Source: JAAFKA01 sp043748455 | GTDB lineage: Bacteria > Bacteroidota > Bacteroidia > Cytophagales > Thermoflexibacteraceae | Assembly: GCA_043748455.1 (NCBI GenBank) | Contig: JAYTNF010000003.1 | Location: forward strand, 1-17,466 | DNA: 17,466 nt | Reading direction: 5' to 3' | Shown here: piece after piece, positions 1 to 7,602 of the stretch | How the letters are laid out: each line of letters opens with the position of its first letter | Position numbering within the stretch: the stretch's first letter is position 1 | The notes under the pieces: model-generated | Database searches by the model: none | What the model was told of the DNA's origin: nothing | Seen by the model: the letters and a program-made list of their open reading frames with translations, nothing else | Program-made: the position numbers and the translations under genes

Positions 1-22
1 TTAATTTTATATTTCTACAATC

Positions 23-1387
23 ATGCAAAAAATCTTAGTTCTTGGTGCAGGAAAATCCTCTTTTCATTTAATACAATATTTACTTAGTCATGCAGCCGAA
101 AATAATTGGCTGATTACGGTTGGAGATTATGATAAAAAAGCAGCACAAAATAAAATCATAGGCTATGAAATCCTTGCAGAAGCCATACAATTTGATGCCC
201 AAGACAGTTTTGTTTGCGACCGTTATATAAACTTAGCTGATGTTGTGATTTCGTTATTGCCACCAGCTTTACATATTCATGCAGCAAAATCTTGTGTAAA
301 ATTAGAAAAAAGCCTATTCACAGCCTCTTACATTTCCTCAGAAATTCGTCAATTAGATGCCGAAGCAAGGCAGAAAGGTTTGTTATTGATGAATGAATTA
401 GGTTTAGACCCAGGAATAGACCATTTGTCAGCCATGAAAATTATTCATGAATTGCAGGCAAAAGGTGCAGAAATTACCTCATTCAAATCTTATACAGGTG
501 GACTTATTGCACCTGAATATGACAATAATTGTTGGAATTACAAATTTACATGGAATCCAAGAAATGTAGTAGTTGCAGGGCAAGGAACAGCAAAATATAT
601 TCGCAACGGAAACTATAAATATGTGCCTTATCACCGTTTATTTGCAGATATTGAATCCATACATGTAGCAAATTATGGCGAATTTGAAGGTTACCCTAAT
701 CGTGATTCTTTAAGTTATCGCAATGTATATGGTTTAGATAATATTTCGACTATGATTCGTGGAACTTTACGCAAAAAGGGCTTTTCAAAGGCGTGGGATA
801 CTTTTGTGCAATTAGGAATGACTGATGACGGTTATAAAATGGAACAGACCGAAACCATGACCTATCGAGATTTTTTAACTGCATTTTTGCCCGAAAACAA
901 TACACAAGAAAATAAAAACCAAACTACTGAACAGAAATTAGCACATTTTTTAGGTGAAAATAGCGAAAATGATAAAAATATAGGCGGTGAAATTTATCAT
1001 AAAATAAAGTGGTTAGGTTTGTTAGACAACACAAAAGTTGGTATTGCACACCTTTCACCAGCACAAATATTGCAGCAAATTCTCGAAATTAAATGGAAAT
1101 TAGCTGATAATGACAAAGATATGATTGTCATGCAACACATTTTTGAGTATCAACTTGATGGAAAATCTCACCAACTTACTTCTTCTATGGTTGTAAAAGG
1201 AGATTCGAGTGAAGCTACTGCCATGTCAAAAACAGTTGGTTTGCCATTGGCTATTGGTGCAAAGTTATTTTTGCAAGGCAAATTAAATCTTATTGGTGTC
1301 CAAGTTCCTGTGATGCGTGAGGTTTATGAACCTGTTTTGCAAGAATTAGAAACTTTGGGAATTAGGTTTGAGGAGCAATTAGATTAA
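23..1387 (+). CDS. Saccharopine dehydrogenase family protein
   Basis: This 454-residue cytosolic oxidoreductase resembles saccharopine dehydrogenases (LYS9/lysine-ketoglutarate reductase type). These interconvert saccharopine with glutamate and aminoadipate semialdehyde, or lysine, using NAD(P)H. The N-terminus is a Rossmann strand-loop with LGAGKSS at residues 7-13. The family signature NELGLDPGIDHLSA lies at about residues 123-138, and a saccharopine-dehydrogenase C-terminal domain follows. The length fits single-domain family members. The ATG is preceded by only 22 bases of window, so its promoter cannot be judged. No lysine-pathway partner is next to it: the following gene is a surface protein about 225 bases away. 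The family is confident. The exact reaction, and whether it degrades lysine or acts on a related adduct, is inference. Confidence 0.87.
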   Translation: MQKILVLGAGKSSFHLIQYLLSHAAENNWLITVGDYDKKAAQNKIIGYEILAEAIQFDAQDSFVCDRYINLADVVISLLPPALHIHAAKSCVKLEKSLFTASYISSEIRQLDAEARQKGLLLMNELGLDPGIDHLSAMKIIHELQAKGAEITSFKSYTGGLIAPEYDNNCWNYKFTWNPRNVVVAGQGTAKYIRNGNYKYVPYHRLFADIESIHVANYGEFEGYPNRDSLSYRNVYGLDNISTMIRGTLRKKGFSKAWDTFVQLGMTDDGYKMEQTETMTYRDFLTAFLPENNTQENKNQTTEQKLAHFLGENSENDKNIGGEIYHKIKWLGLLDNTKVGIAHLSPAQILQQILEIKWKLADNDKDMIVMQHIFEYQLDGKSHQLTSSMVVKGDSSEATAMSKTVGLPLAIGAKLFLQGKLNLIGVQVPVMREVYEPVLQELETLGIRFEEQLD

Positions 1388-1409
1388 AGTTTTGTATTAA
1401 TATTCATTT

Positions 1410-1445
1410 GTTTTGTCATTCTTTTTATTGTCAGAATGACAAAAC
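1410..1445. repeat. Perfect 13-bp inverted repeat of the GTCATTCT family
   Basis: Arms GTTTTGTCATTCT (1410-1422) and AGAATGACAAAAC (1433-1445) are exact reverse complements around a 10-base loop. The core GTCATTCT recurs at 5521 and 13773. The element sits 23 bases after the saccharopine dehydrogenase stop and could help end that transcript, but no long T-run follows. Confidence 0.75.
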
Positions 1446-1464
1446 TCTCTGTAAAATCCCAAAA

Positions 1465-1482
1465 AGGTTTTGTAAAAAACCT
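1465..1482. repeat. Small hairpin downstream of the first gene
   Basis: AGGTTTT, a GTAA loop and AAAACCT form a perfect 7-bp stem. It is not followed by T residues, so it is recorded as a structure only and not as a proven terminator. Confidence 0.4.
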
Positions 1483-1527
1483 AACAATAAAAACTCTATA
1501 TTTTCATAATTTTCTGAGTTATTCTTG

Positions 1528-1535
1528 TAATTTTG
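1528..1535 (+). promoter_or_regulatory. Bacteroidota -7 box for the large surface protein
   Basis: TAATTTTG matches TAnnTTTG and is followed by CACC. No good TTTG lies at the -33 position, so the call rests on the -7 box. It implies a 5' leader of about 70 bases before the ATG at 1614, with a palindromic repeat inside the leader. Confidence 0.5.
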
Positions 1536-1550
1536 CACCTTGTTATAAAT

Positions 1551-1588
1551 CACAGGCTGTTGGCAGTGCTGCTAAAGCCTATGTTACA
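1551..1588. repeat. REP-like palindrome, long form (AGGCT...AGCCT)
   Basis: AGGCT (1554-1558) pairs with AGCCT (1576-1580). Inside, TTGGCAG (1560-1566) pairs with CTGCTAA (1569-1575) with one G-T pair, giving a 12-bp stem with one bulge. The flanks CACAG and ATGTTACA are identical to those of the short copy at 7576-7598, so both belong to one dispersed family. It falls within the predicted 5' leader of the gene starting at 1614. Confidence 0.7.
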
Positions 1589-1613
1589 CTCAAATTTCAT
1601 ATCTAACAAAATT

Positions 1614-4600
1614 ATGCGTTTATTTTCTAAAAGTGTGCTACTTTTTTGTTGCATACTTTCTTGTTCATACACTTTTGCACAAGTAAATCTTAGTGGCATT
1701 ATTAACAAATATGCAAAGGTTACAGCCGTTGATGCTGCACAAAATATGGTTACAGTTTCTGACCTTGCAGGCTTAAAAATTTGTGATACAGTACTTATCA
1801 TGCAAATGAAAGGTGCTGCAATTAATCAAACTAATACTGTTGATTATGGCACTGTTACAAACTATAATGGAGCTGGAAATTACGAAAAAGCTATAATTTA
1901 TAACATTGTTGGCAATACGATATTTTTTAGAAATCAGCTTTTAAATAGCTATAATCCAAGTTTATTAGTGCAATTAGTTTCTATTCCTCAATTTTCTGCG
2001 GTTGGTATTAGTGGTACTTTAACAGGCAAGGCTTGGGACGGAAACACAGGTGGTATTATTGCTTTTGAAGTCTCAGATATTGTAGCTATTACTGGTTTGG
2101 TTGATGCTTCGGGTATTGGTTTTCGTGGTGGAAGTGCAAATACAAATGCAGTTTGTGCCTTAAATATAAACCCTGATTATAGTTATTTGCCTTCTTCTAA
2201 TTTTGCGGGTTTTAAAGGTGAAAGTGTTGTTGTTGAGGCAACTACTGGTAAAGGTGCTGCCGCAAATGGTGGTGGTGGTGGTTCATGCGGCAACGGCGGT
2301 GGTGGTGGTGGCTCTAATTCGGGTGCAGGTGGCTTAGGTGGCAAAAGTTCACAAGTTTTAGGAGGTTTATCAACAATAAGTGGCATTGGAGGCAGATTAT
2401 TTTCATACATTCCCACAAATTTTAAAAGTATATTTCTCGGCGGCGGCGGCGGCGGCGGACACCAAGACAATAATTTAGCAACCGCAGGAGGCAATGGTGG
2501 CGGCATTGTTTACATCACAGGCAAACAAATAGTTGGAGGTGGTACAATTAACGCAAGTGGAAAAACTGCAAATAATGCAGGAACTGATGGTGCAGGTGGT
2601 GGTGGTGGTGGTGGTGGTGTTTTGCTAAATTCCTCAGTTAAGTCATTCAAAATCAATGTATTAGTAAACGGTGGGAATGGTGGAAATAACCTTTCAACAG
2701 ACAATGCAGGAGTTCCTATTGTTGATTGTTTTGCAACAGGTGGTGGCGGTGGCGGTGGCGTTATTGCCTTTAATGGAACTATTGACGAAGCAACAACAAA
2801 TAATTCGGGTGGTAATGCAGGAAGTATTATCAGTGCAACTTCACCATGTTTTGGCACAACAAATGGTGCAGTTAGAGGTGCAAATGGGCAAACCTTGACA
2901 AATGTTATAGTGATGCCAAGTTCGACAACTTCCGCTGTTCCTACTATTACTGCAACAATTACAACTACTGCCGCAACTTGTACAGAAATGTCCCAAGTCT
3001 TAACTGCAAATTTAACCGCAGGAGCAAATTATCAATGGCAACGTGATGGTGTTGATATTGCAGGACAAACTACTAATGTTTTGACTGCCACAACTTCGGG
3101 AGTTTATCGTCTAAAAGTTACGATTGGTTGCAATACTGTCATTTCATCAGAAGAAATAGTTACAATTAATGGACAACCTATTGCAAGAATAATAAATGGT
3201 ACAAGCATCGAAATTTGCCAAAATTCACCATCAAGCAATACCTTATTTGCTGTTCAAGGCGTGGGTTATACCTATCAATGGCTTAGAAATGGTGCAACTA
3301 TTGCGGGTGCAACTACTGCAACTTTAACTGTAACAACCGTAGGACTTTATAAAGTAAATGTTACAATTTGTGGAAATACCATGATTTCTGGTGAAACTTC
3401 TGTATCATTTGTAAACTCGCCAAATATCATTGTTGTGGGTAGCAAATTACTTTGCCCGTTAGGTACAAATACTTTAATTGCTTTTCCAAGAGGTACAAAT
3501 TTTCAATGGTATCGCAATGGATTTACCATTGCAGGTGCATTTGGTGATACATATATCGCAACAAGCACAGGAAATTATACAGTTATTACATCAGCTTTTT
3601 GTAATTTGAGAAATTCAGATGATTTTATAATCACTGCACCTATTAGCGTAACCCAAGCCACAATTACAGGACAAAATACACTCTGCACAGGAAAATCTAT
3701 ATTACTTCGTACAGAAACTGGGGTTGGTTTCAAATACAGTTGGTTTCGTAATGGCTCAGTAATTGTAAATGCTACACAAAATAGCTATACAGTTACCCAA
3801 TCAGGAGATTATTCTGTAACAATTACAGATGAATGTCAAGCAAGCATGACTTCAGCTATTTTTAAAATCACAACTCCAGCACCACCTGACAATATTTTTA
3901 TACGTGGAAATGGTTTATTATGTAATGGCGAATCAAGATTAATCAGCACAGCACCCAAAAATCCTTTATATAAATATCAATGGACATTAAATGCTGTCAA
4001 TATTGCTAATGCAACGGATATTACATTATTAGCAAAAGCATTAGGACGTTATACATTAAAAGCAACAGATAGTTGCGGAACAACTTATGAGTCCCCAATA
4101 TTTACCATTTTACCTAACGCAATTACAAGTCTTCGCATAGAGTCTGCAAATAATCGTATCATTATTTGTCCTAACGAAATATTAGTATTGACGGCTATTG
4201 CAAATTTAGCAACCTCAGATTTGCAATGGCAACGTAATGGTATTGATATTCCTAATGCAATAGGTAATACATTTAGGGCAACATCAGCAGGAAATTATAC
4301 AGTTAAGACTCGTGATATTTGTAATAATGTTGTTTCAGCAATTTTTACTTTGCAAGTTGCCATAGCACCAGAAGCTGTTATTACAGGAAATCTTGTTTTT
4401 TGTGCTGGTAGAAGTACGATTTTGACTGCCAATGCAGGACAAGACCTTAGTTATCAGTGGTTTAGAGATGGTGAATCTTTCTTAAATGCAAGTTCGCAAT
4501 TTATCCCTGTAGCTTTTGCAGGAAAATTTAAAGTTTTGGTAAGCAATACACTTGGTTGCAGCACAATGTCGGAGGAAGTTACGGTAACAAGTAGCAGAAT

Positions 4601-5327
4601 TGATGAAACACAAGTAAAAGTTACACCTACACAGTTAGTTTGTGAAGGTGAAACTGTACGACTTTCGGCAAGTGGTGGAACAAAATATGAATGGTCGCCA
4701 ACAACAGGTTTGAGTAACCCTTTTATTGCAAATCCTATTGCAGCACCCTCAAAATCAATAACTTATAAGGTTAAAATTAGTAACAATATAGGTTGTTTTG
4801 TGGAAAGAAATGTGGAACTAGAAGTGATACCAGCTTTCAAGTTAGATTTTGAAGTTGTTTCGTCATCAGACTGTGGACAAAAATCATTGGTGCAAATCAA
4901 TAACACAAGCACAGGTTTAAATGCTTTTAATGAAATAAATTGGGATATGGGTGATGGTAATGGAAATGTGATGACAGGTTTTTCGCCAACAGCGTATATT
5001 TATGCAAAAGGTGGCACTTATACCATTAAAATGACTGTAAATAATCGGAATTGTACCAAAACTTTTGAAAAAACAGTCTTTATTGAAAGTTTATTTACCT
5101 CCAATGTCATTACGCCGAATTTGGATAATAAAAATGAAAAGTTTGAAATTGATAATCCAAATGAACAGTGGAAATTAGAAATTGTTGACCGTTATGGCAA
5201 AAAAGTATTTGAATCCGAGAATTATAACAATGATTGGTCAGGACATGGCATCACAACACTATATTATTACAAACTAACCTCACCAACAGGCAAAGAATGT
5301 AGAGGTTGGATTCAAGTGTTATTGTAG
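1614..5327 (+). CDS. Giant T9SS surface protein: Gly-rich region, Ig-like repeats, PKD, type B sorting domain
   Basis: This is a 1237-residue exported protein. I chose the ATG at 1614 because it starts directly with a signal peptide (MRLFSKSVLL... to SYTFAQ, residues 1-23). The longer reading from a TTG at 1533 would begin within the promoter box and a repeat. Residues about 216-386 hold several polyglycine runs. Residues about 440-1000 hold seven Ig-like repeats of about 80 residues with the pattern YQWxRNGxxIxxAT...GxYxVxxT and flanking Cys. A PKD-like domain follows, then a PKD domain (WDMGDGNG, about 1073-1160). The last about 75 residues (SNVITPNLDNKNEKFEI...) form a gliding-motility-type C-terminal domain used for T9SS export and surface attachment. 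It is probably an adhesin or matrix protein. The substrate is unknown. Confidence 0.9.
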   Translation: MRLFSKSVLLFCCILSCSYTFAQVNLSGIINKYAKVTAVDAAQNMVTVSDLAGLKICDTVLIMQMKGAAINQTNTVDYGTVTNYNGAGNYEKAIIYNIVGNTIFFRNQLLNSYNPSLLVQLVSIPQFSAVGISGTLTGKAWDGNTGGIIAFEVSDIVAITGLVDASGIGFRGGSANTNAVCALNINPDYSYLPSSNFAGFKGESVVVEATTGKGAAANGGGGGSCGNGGGGGGSNSGAGGLGGKSSQVLGGLSTISGIGGRLFSYIPTNFKSIFLGGGGGGGHQDNNLATAGGNGGGIVYITGKQIVGGGTINASGKTANNAGTDGAGGGGGGGGVLLNSSVKSFKINVLVNGGNGGNNLSTDNAGVPIVDCFATGGGGGGGVIAFNGTIDEATTNNSGGNAGSIISATSPCFGTTNGAVRGANGQTLTNVIVMPSSTTSAVPTITATITTTAATCTEMSQVLTANLTAGANYQWQRDGVDIAGQTTNVLTATTSGVYRLKVTIGCNTVISSEEIVTINGQPIARIINGTSIEICQNSPSSNTLFAVQGVGYTYQWLRNGATIAGATTATLTVTTVGLYKVNVTICGNTMISGETSVSFVNSPNIIVVGSKLLCPLGTNTLIAFPRGTNFQWYRNGFTIAGAFGDTYIATSTGNYTVITSAFCNLRNSDDFIITAPISVTQATITGQNTLCTGKSILLRTETGVGFKYSWFRNGSVIVNATQNSYTVTQSGDYSVTITDECQASMTSAIFKITTPAPPDNIFIRGNGLLCNGESRLISTAPKNPLYKYQWTLNAVNIANATDITLLAKALGRYTLKATDSCGTTYESPIFTILPNAITSLRIESANNRIIICPNEILVLTAIANLATSDLQWQRNGIDIPNAIGNTFRATSAGNYTVKTRDICNNVVSAIFTLQVAIAPEAVITGNLVFCAGRSTILTANAGQDLSYQWFRDGESFLNASSQFIPVAFAGKFKVLVSNTLGCSTMSEEVTVTSSRIDETQVKVTPTQLVCEGETVRLSASGGTKYEWSPTTGLSNPFIANPIAAPSKSITYKVKISNNIGCFVERNVELEVIPAFKLDFEVVSSSDCGQKSLVQINNTSTGLNAFNEINWDMGDGNGNVMTGFSPTAYIYAKGGTYTIKMTVNNRNCTKTFEKTVFIESLFTSNVITPNLDNKNEKFEIDNPNEQWKLEIVDRYGKKVFESENYNNDWSGHGITTLYYYKLTSPTGKECRGWIQVLL
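2438..2458 (+). repeat. Trinucleotide repeat (CGG)7 within the surface-protein gene
   Basis: Seven uninterrupted CGG units encode part of a polyglycine run. They stand out in this AT-rich gene. Gain or loss of units would keep the reading frame. Confidence 0.9.
2595..2618 (+). repeat. Trinucleotide repeat (GGT)8 within the surface-protein gene
   Basis: Eight perfect GGT units encode polyglycine. Shorter GGT/GGC runs lie near 2268-2310 and 2740-2760. All are in frame with the surface-protein CDS. Confidence 0.9.
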
Positions 5328-5357
5328 CAATAAGTTTTAGTTATTAAGGTTGGTAGT

Positions 5358-5375
5358 ATAGGCTTTAGTCTATGA
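5358..5375. repeat. REP-like palindrome, short form (AGGCT-TT-AGTCT)
   Basis: AGGCT and AGTCT pair around TT with one G-T pair. On the opposite strand it shares the core CTAAAGCCTAT with the element at 1551-1588. It lies 30 bases after the surface-protein stop. Confidence 0.6.
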
Positions 5376-5454
5376 TTAATTAGTTGATTTTCAGCACATT
5401 AAAAGTTATGAAGAAAGTTTATGTTGCAAACATTAATAATCTTTTAATAAAAAT

Positions 5455-5478
5455 AGACTTCTTGCGAAAGTCTTTTTT
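5455..5478 (+). terminator. Hairpin plus T-run, likely terminator of the surface-protein gene
   Basis: AGACTT (5455-5460) pairs with AAGTCT (5468-5473) around CTTGCGA and is followed by more T residues to 5478, the form of an intrinsic terminator for plus-strand transcription. The 19-base hairpin has an inverted near-copy at 5535-5553, so it is also a repeat unit. Confidence 0.55.
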
Positions 5479-5490
5479 GAAGTTAAAAAT

Positions 5491-5523
5491 AAGGTTATGT
5501 CAAGGTTATGTCAAGGTTATGTC
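5491..5523. repeat. Three tandem copies of an 11-bp unit (AAGGTTATGTC)
   Basis: AAGGTTATGTC occurs three times without a gap at 5491-5501, 5502-5512 and 5513-5523. The last copy runs directly into ATTCTGAGC, so its end forms a GTCATTCTGAGC element, a core also seen at 1416 and 13773. Confidence 0.9.
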
Positions 5524-5534
5524 ATTCTGAGCAA

Positions 5535-5569
5535 AGACTTTTGCAAGCAGTCTAATAAATTATTAGACT
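5535..5569. repeat. Inverted 19-bp repeat copy overlapping a 21-bp palindrome at the trpD stop
   Basis: 5535-5553, read on the minus strand, matches 5455-5473 at 17 of 19 bases. It overlaps a palindrome at 5549-5569 (AGTCTAATAA, one base, TTATTAGACT) that covers the trpD stop codon at 5563-5565. It may mark the 3' end of the trpD transcript. Confidence 0.65.
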
Positions 5570-6552
5570 GCCAAAATAGCTTTAAATGCTTGCAATGCTT
5601 TACCAGATTCTAAGGATTCTGTGGCTTTTTCTAAACAATCTACCAATAATAAATTTGGATTTGCCGCTAAAAGAGCAAAGGCTGAATTTGCTAAAACTAC
5701 ATTTTTTTGTGCTTTTGTAGCTTTATTTTCCAAGACATTCATGAAAACAGTAGCTGATTTTGCAATCGTATTGCCACCAAATAACTCATCTGGTTTTACT
5801 GTTTCAAAGCCTAAATCTTGTACTGTATAAGTTTTTTCGCCTGTATTAGAAAATACTCTAAAATCTCCTGTCAAAGAAATTTCATCATAACCATCTAAGG
5901 CATGAACAACTGCAAAATTTTTGTTTGTTTGTTGATATAAATAACCATATAATCTCAAAAGTTCTAAGCTAAATACGCCTGTAAGTTGCTTATTCGGTTT
6001 TGCGGGATTAACCATTGGACCTAACATATTGAAAAAAGTTTTTACACCTAATTCTTTGCGAATTGGTGCAACATTTTTCATTGCAGGGTGAAATAATGGA
6101 GCATGAAGGAAACAAATACCTGCGGTTTCTATGCTTTTTTCTATTTTTGAAATATCATTTGTAAATTTGAAACCATAATGTTCCATAATATTTGATGACC
6201 CTGAAATAGATGATACACCTGTATTTCCATGTTTACAAACTTTTTGACCTGTACCTGCAACCACAAAAGACGATAAAGTAGAAATATTGAATGTATCTTT
6301 GCCATCACCACCTGTTCCACAAACGTCCATAGCATCATATTGCGATAATTCCAAAGACAAACATAACTCCAACATGGCATCTCGAAAACCTGCTAATTCA
6401 TCAACAGTAATACTTCGCATCATGTAAACAGTCATAAAAGCTGCTACTTGACTTTGATTATATGCTCCTTGTGCGAGGTTTATTAGAATGTTTTTTGCTT
6501 CTGCTCTATCTAATGTTTTATATTCAAAAAGGTGGTTGAGTACTGTTTTCAT
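5563..6552 (-). CDS. trpD: Anthranilate phosphoribosyltransferase
   Basis: This cytosolic enzyme makes phosphoribosyl-anthranilate from anthranilate and PRPP, the second step of tryptophan synthesis. At 329 residues it has normal family length. The PRPP-binding signature CGTGGDGKDTFNIST is at residues 78-92, KHGN at 107-110 and SGSSN at 117-121. The start is an ATG at 6552. The gene stands alone: no other trp gene is in the window, although in many bacteria trpD sits in a trp operon. A REP-like element begins 31 bases upstream of the start and a palindrome covers the stop, so repeats border both ends. No TAnnTTTG box is visible in the short stretch upstream. Confidence 0.95.
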   Translation of the reverse strand: MKTVLNHLFEYKTLDRAEAKNILINLAQGAYNQSQVAAFMTVYMMRSITVDELAGFRDAMLELCLSLELSQYDAMDVCGTGGDGKDTFNISTLSSFVVAGTGQKVCKHGNTGVSSISGSSNIMEHYGFKFTNDISKIEKSIETAGICFLHAPLFHPAMKNVAPIRKELGVKTFFNMLGPMVNPAKPNKQLTGVFSLELLRLYGYLYQQTNKNFAVVHALDGYDEISLTGDFRVFSNTGEKTYTVQDLGFETVKPDELFGGNTIAKSATVFMNVLENKATKAQKNVVLANSAFALLAANPNLLLVDCLEKATESLESGKALQAFKAILAV

Positions 6553-6583
6553 AGTTATTATTTAACGTAAGTTTCGTAGTATC

Positions 6584-6707
6584 TGTAGAACGGACTTTAG
6601 TCCGTTTTCGCAGCTATGAAAACCAAAGTTTTCAAGCAAAAAAAGTATTTATTATTTAAAAACTGTGATTTTCATAACTCAAAAAACGGACTAAAGTCCG
6701 TTCTACA
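6584..6707. repeat. Head-to-head REP-like pair (39-bp arms, BIME-like)
   Basis: The left unit 6584-6622 and the reverse complement of the right unit 6669-6707 agree at 35 of 39 bases. Each holds the hairpin AACGGACT-TT-AGTCCGTT. The shared stretch runs from TGTAGAACGG through TATGAAAA. The 46 bases between the arms are AT-rich. The core ACTTTAGT/ACTAAAGT links it to the elements at 5358 and 7576. A short reading frame starting at 6616 is made of this repeat and is not a gene. Confidence 0.85.
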
Positions 6708-6729
6708 TCTATTATGCAACTTACATAAT

Positions 6730-7425
6730 TTATTCATGTTTTATATAATTGATATTAACTTTATATTTTCCACTAAGTTCACAATCTTTTACATTAAGTA
6801 TTAATAAGCCTGTGCCATAAAAAGTATAGTGTTTTTTTCGCCAATCACCATTTTTACGTTCTAAAAAGAGTGTAATTTCTACCTCACCACCCGTTGGCGA
6901 ATAAACAAAGGCAGATTCAAAATTTGCACCTGTAACTCCTCCCTCACATTTATAAGGCAATACACGAGTAATTTTACACTGAGGCTGCTTAGTTGTTTGA
7001 ATTTCTTTATGCTTAGTTTGAACTTGGTCTTTTGTCGGAAATTTGCAAGTTTGGTCGGCAGCATAGCAAAGATAAGCATAATAATTACCTGTAAAGTTGC
7101 AATCTGAGATATTCAAGTTAATAAAACCTGTTCCTTCACGACTAAAAAAACGGTTTACAAAACTACCGTCTTTTTTCTGAAAGTAAATCATCACATTAAC
7201 CCATTTATTTTTGGGTGAAGTAACATAGCCTCTTTCAAATTTTGTACCATAATCTGAACATTGTGGGTCAGAAACGGCATCAGTCATACGAAAACGAGGT
7301 TTATCATCACCATCTTCTTGGGCTTGCATCGTTAAATTACAAAACAATAACATAACGGTTGTAATTATTACACAAATTCTTGTATAAATTCTTGTATAAA
7401 ATGGGGCTATAAATAAAATTTTCAT
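6730..7425 (-). CDS. Secreted protein of unknown function with two tandem domains
   Basis: I do not recognise this 231-residue protein. It starts with a signal peptide (hydrophobic residues about 17-30, then TMQAQ at 32-36), so it is probably periplasmic or exported. The mature part is a duplication. Residues 60-122 align without gaps to 166-228 at an offset of 106. Shared positions include G60/G166, F63-E64/F169-E170, S70-P71/S176-P177, G87/G193, GTG at 98-100/204-206, C109/C215 and G113/G219. A Lys/Gln-rich linker of about 40 residues joins the halves. The pattern suggests two beta-rich domains with paired cysteines. A 12-bp tandem duplication in the signal-peptide region (7376-7399) gives YTRIYTRI. 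No T9SS C-terminal domain is present. Confidence 0.75.
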   Translation of the reverse strand: MKILFIAPFYTRIYTRICVIITTVMLLFCNLTMQAQEDGDDKPRFRMTDAVSDPQCSDYGTKFERGYVTSPKNKWVNVMIYFQKKDGSFVNRFFSREGTGFINLNISDCNFTGNYYAYLCYAADQTCKFPTKDQVQTKHKEIQTTKQPQCKITRVLPYKCEGGVTGANFESAFVYSPTGGEVEITLFLERKNGDWRKKHYTFYGTGLLILNVKDCELSGKYKVNINYIKHE

Positions 7426-7461
7426 AGTGTATAAATTTTTTGATATTTATATTTATTGCCT

Positions 7462-7500
7462 ATTTATAAAGTAATTATCAAACATTTATAAAATAATTAT
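7462..7500. promoter_or_regulatory. Direct 17-bp repeats at 22-bp spacing upstream of the secreted two-domain protein
   Basis: ATTTATAAAGTAATTAT (7462-7478) and ATTTATAAAATAATTAT (7484-7500) differ at one base and are offset by 22 bp, about two helical turns. They lie 37-75 bases upstream of the ATG at 7425. A regulator-binding role is inference, and local AT-richness could make them by chance. Confidence 0.4.
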
Positions 7501-7575
7501 AGACAATCTTAAATGTTAGAGTAATATAAAGCAAAGTTTATGAAAGTTCCAAAATAAAAATAAATTTATTTGTAT

Positions 7576-7598
7576 CACAGACTAAAGTCTATGTTACA
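7576..7598. repeat. REP-like palindrome, short form (AGACT-AA-AGTCT)
   Basis: CACAGACTAAAGTCTATG followed by TTACA has the same flanks as the long copy at 1551-1588 but lacks the inner 15 bases. It sits just past the rpiB stop at 7603. Confidence 0.7.
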
Positions 7599-7602
7599 TT
7601 TC

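Noticed and set aside
1533..1613. TTG-started 27-residue extension of the surface protein
   Set aside because: It begins inside the TAATTTTG promoter box, encodes a palindromic repeat, and would place the signal peptide inside the protein. The ATG at 1614 starts the signal peptide directly.
2183..2857. Proline-rich minus-strand reading frames
   Set aside because: They are the antisense of the GGN polyglycine tracts, which read as CCN proline codons. No start context or domain supports them.
6616..6804. Short plus-strand reading frame near the repeat pair
   Set aside because: It is composed of the inverted-repeat element and the antisense end of the secreted protein gene.
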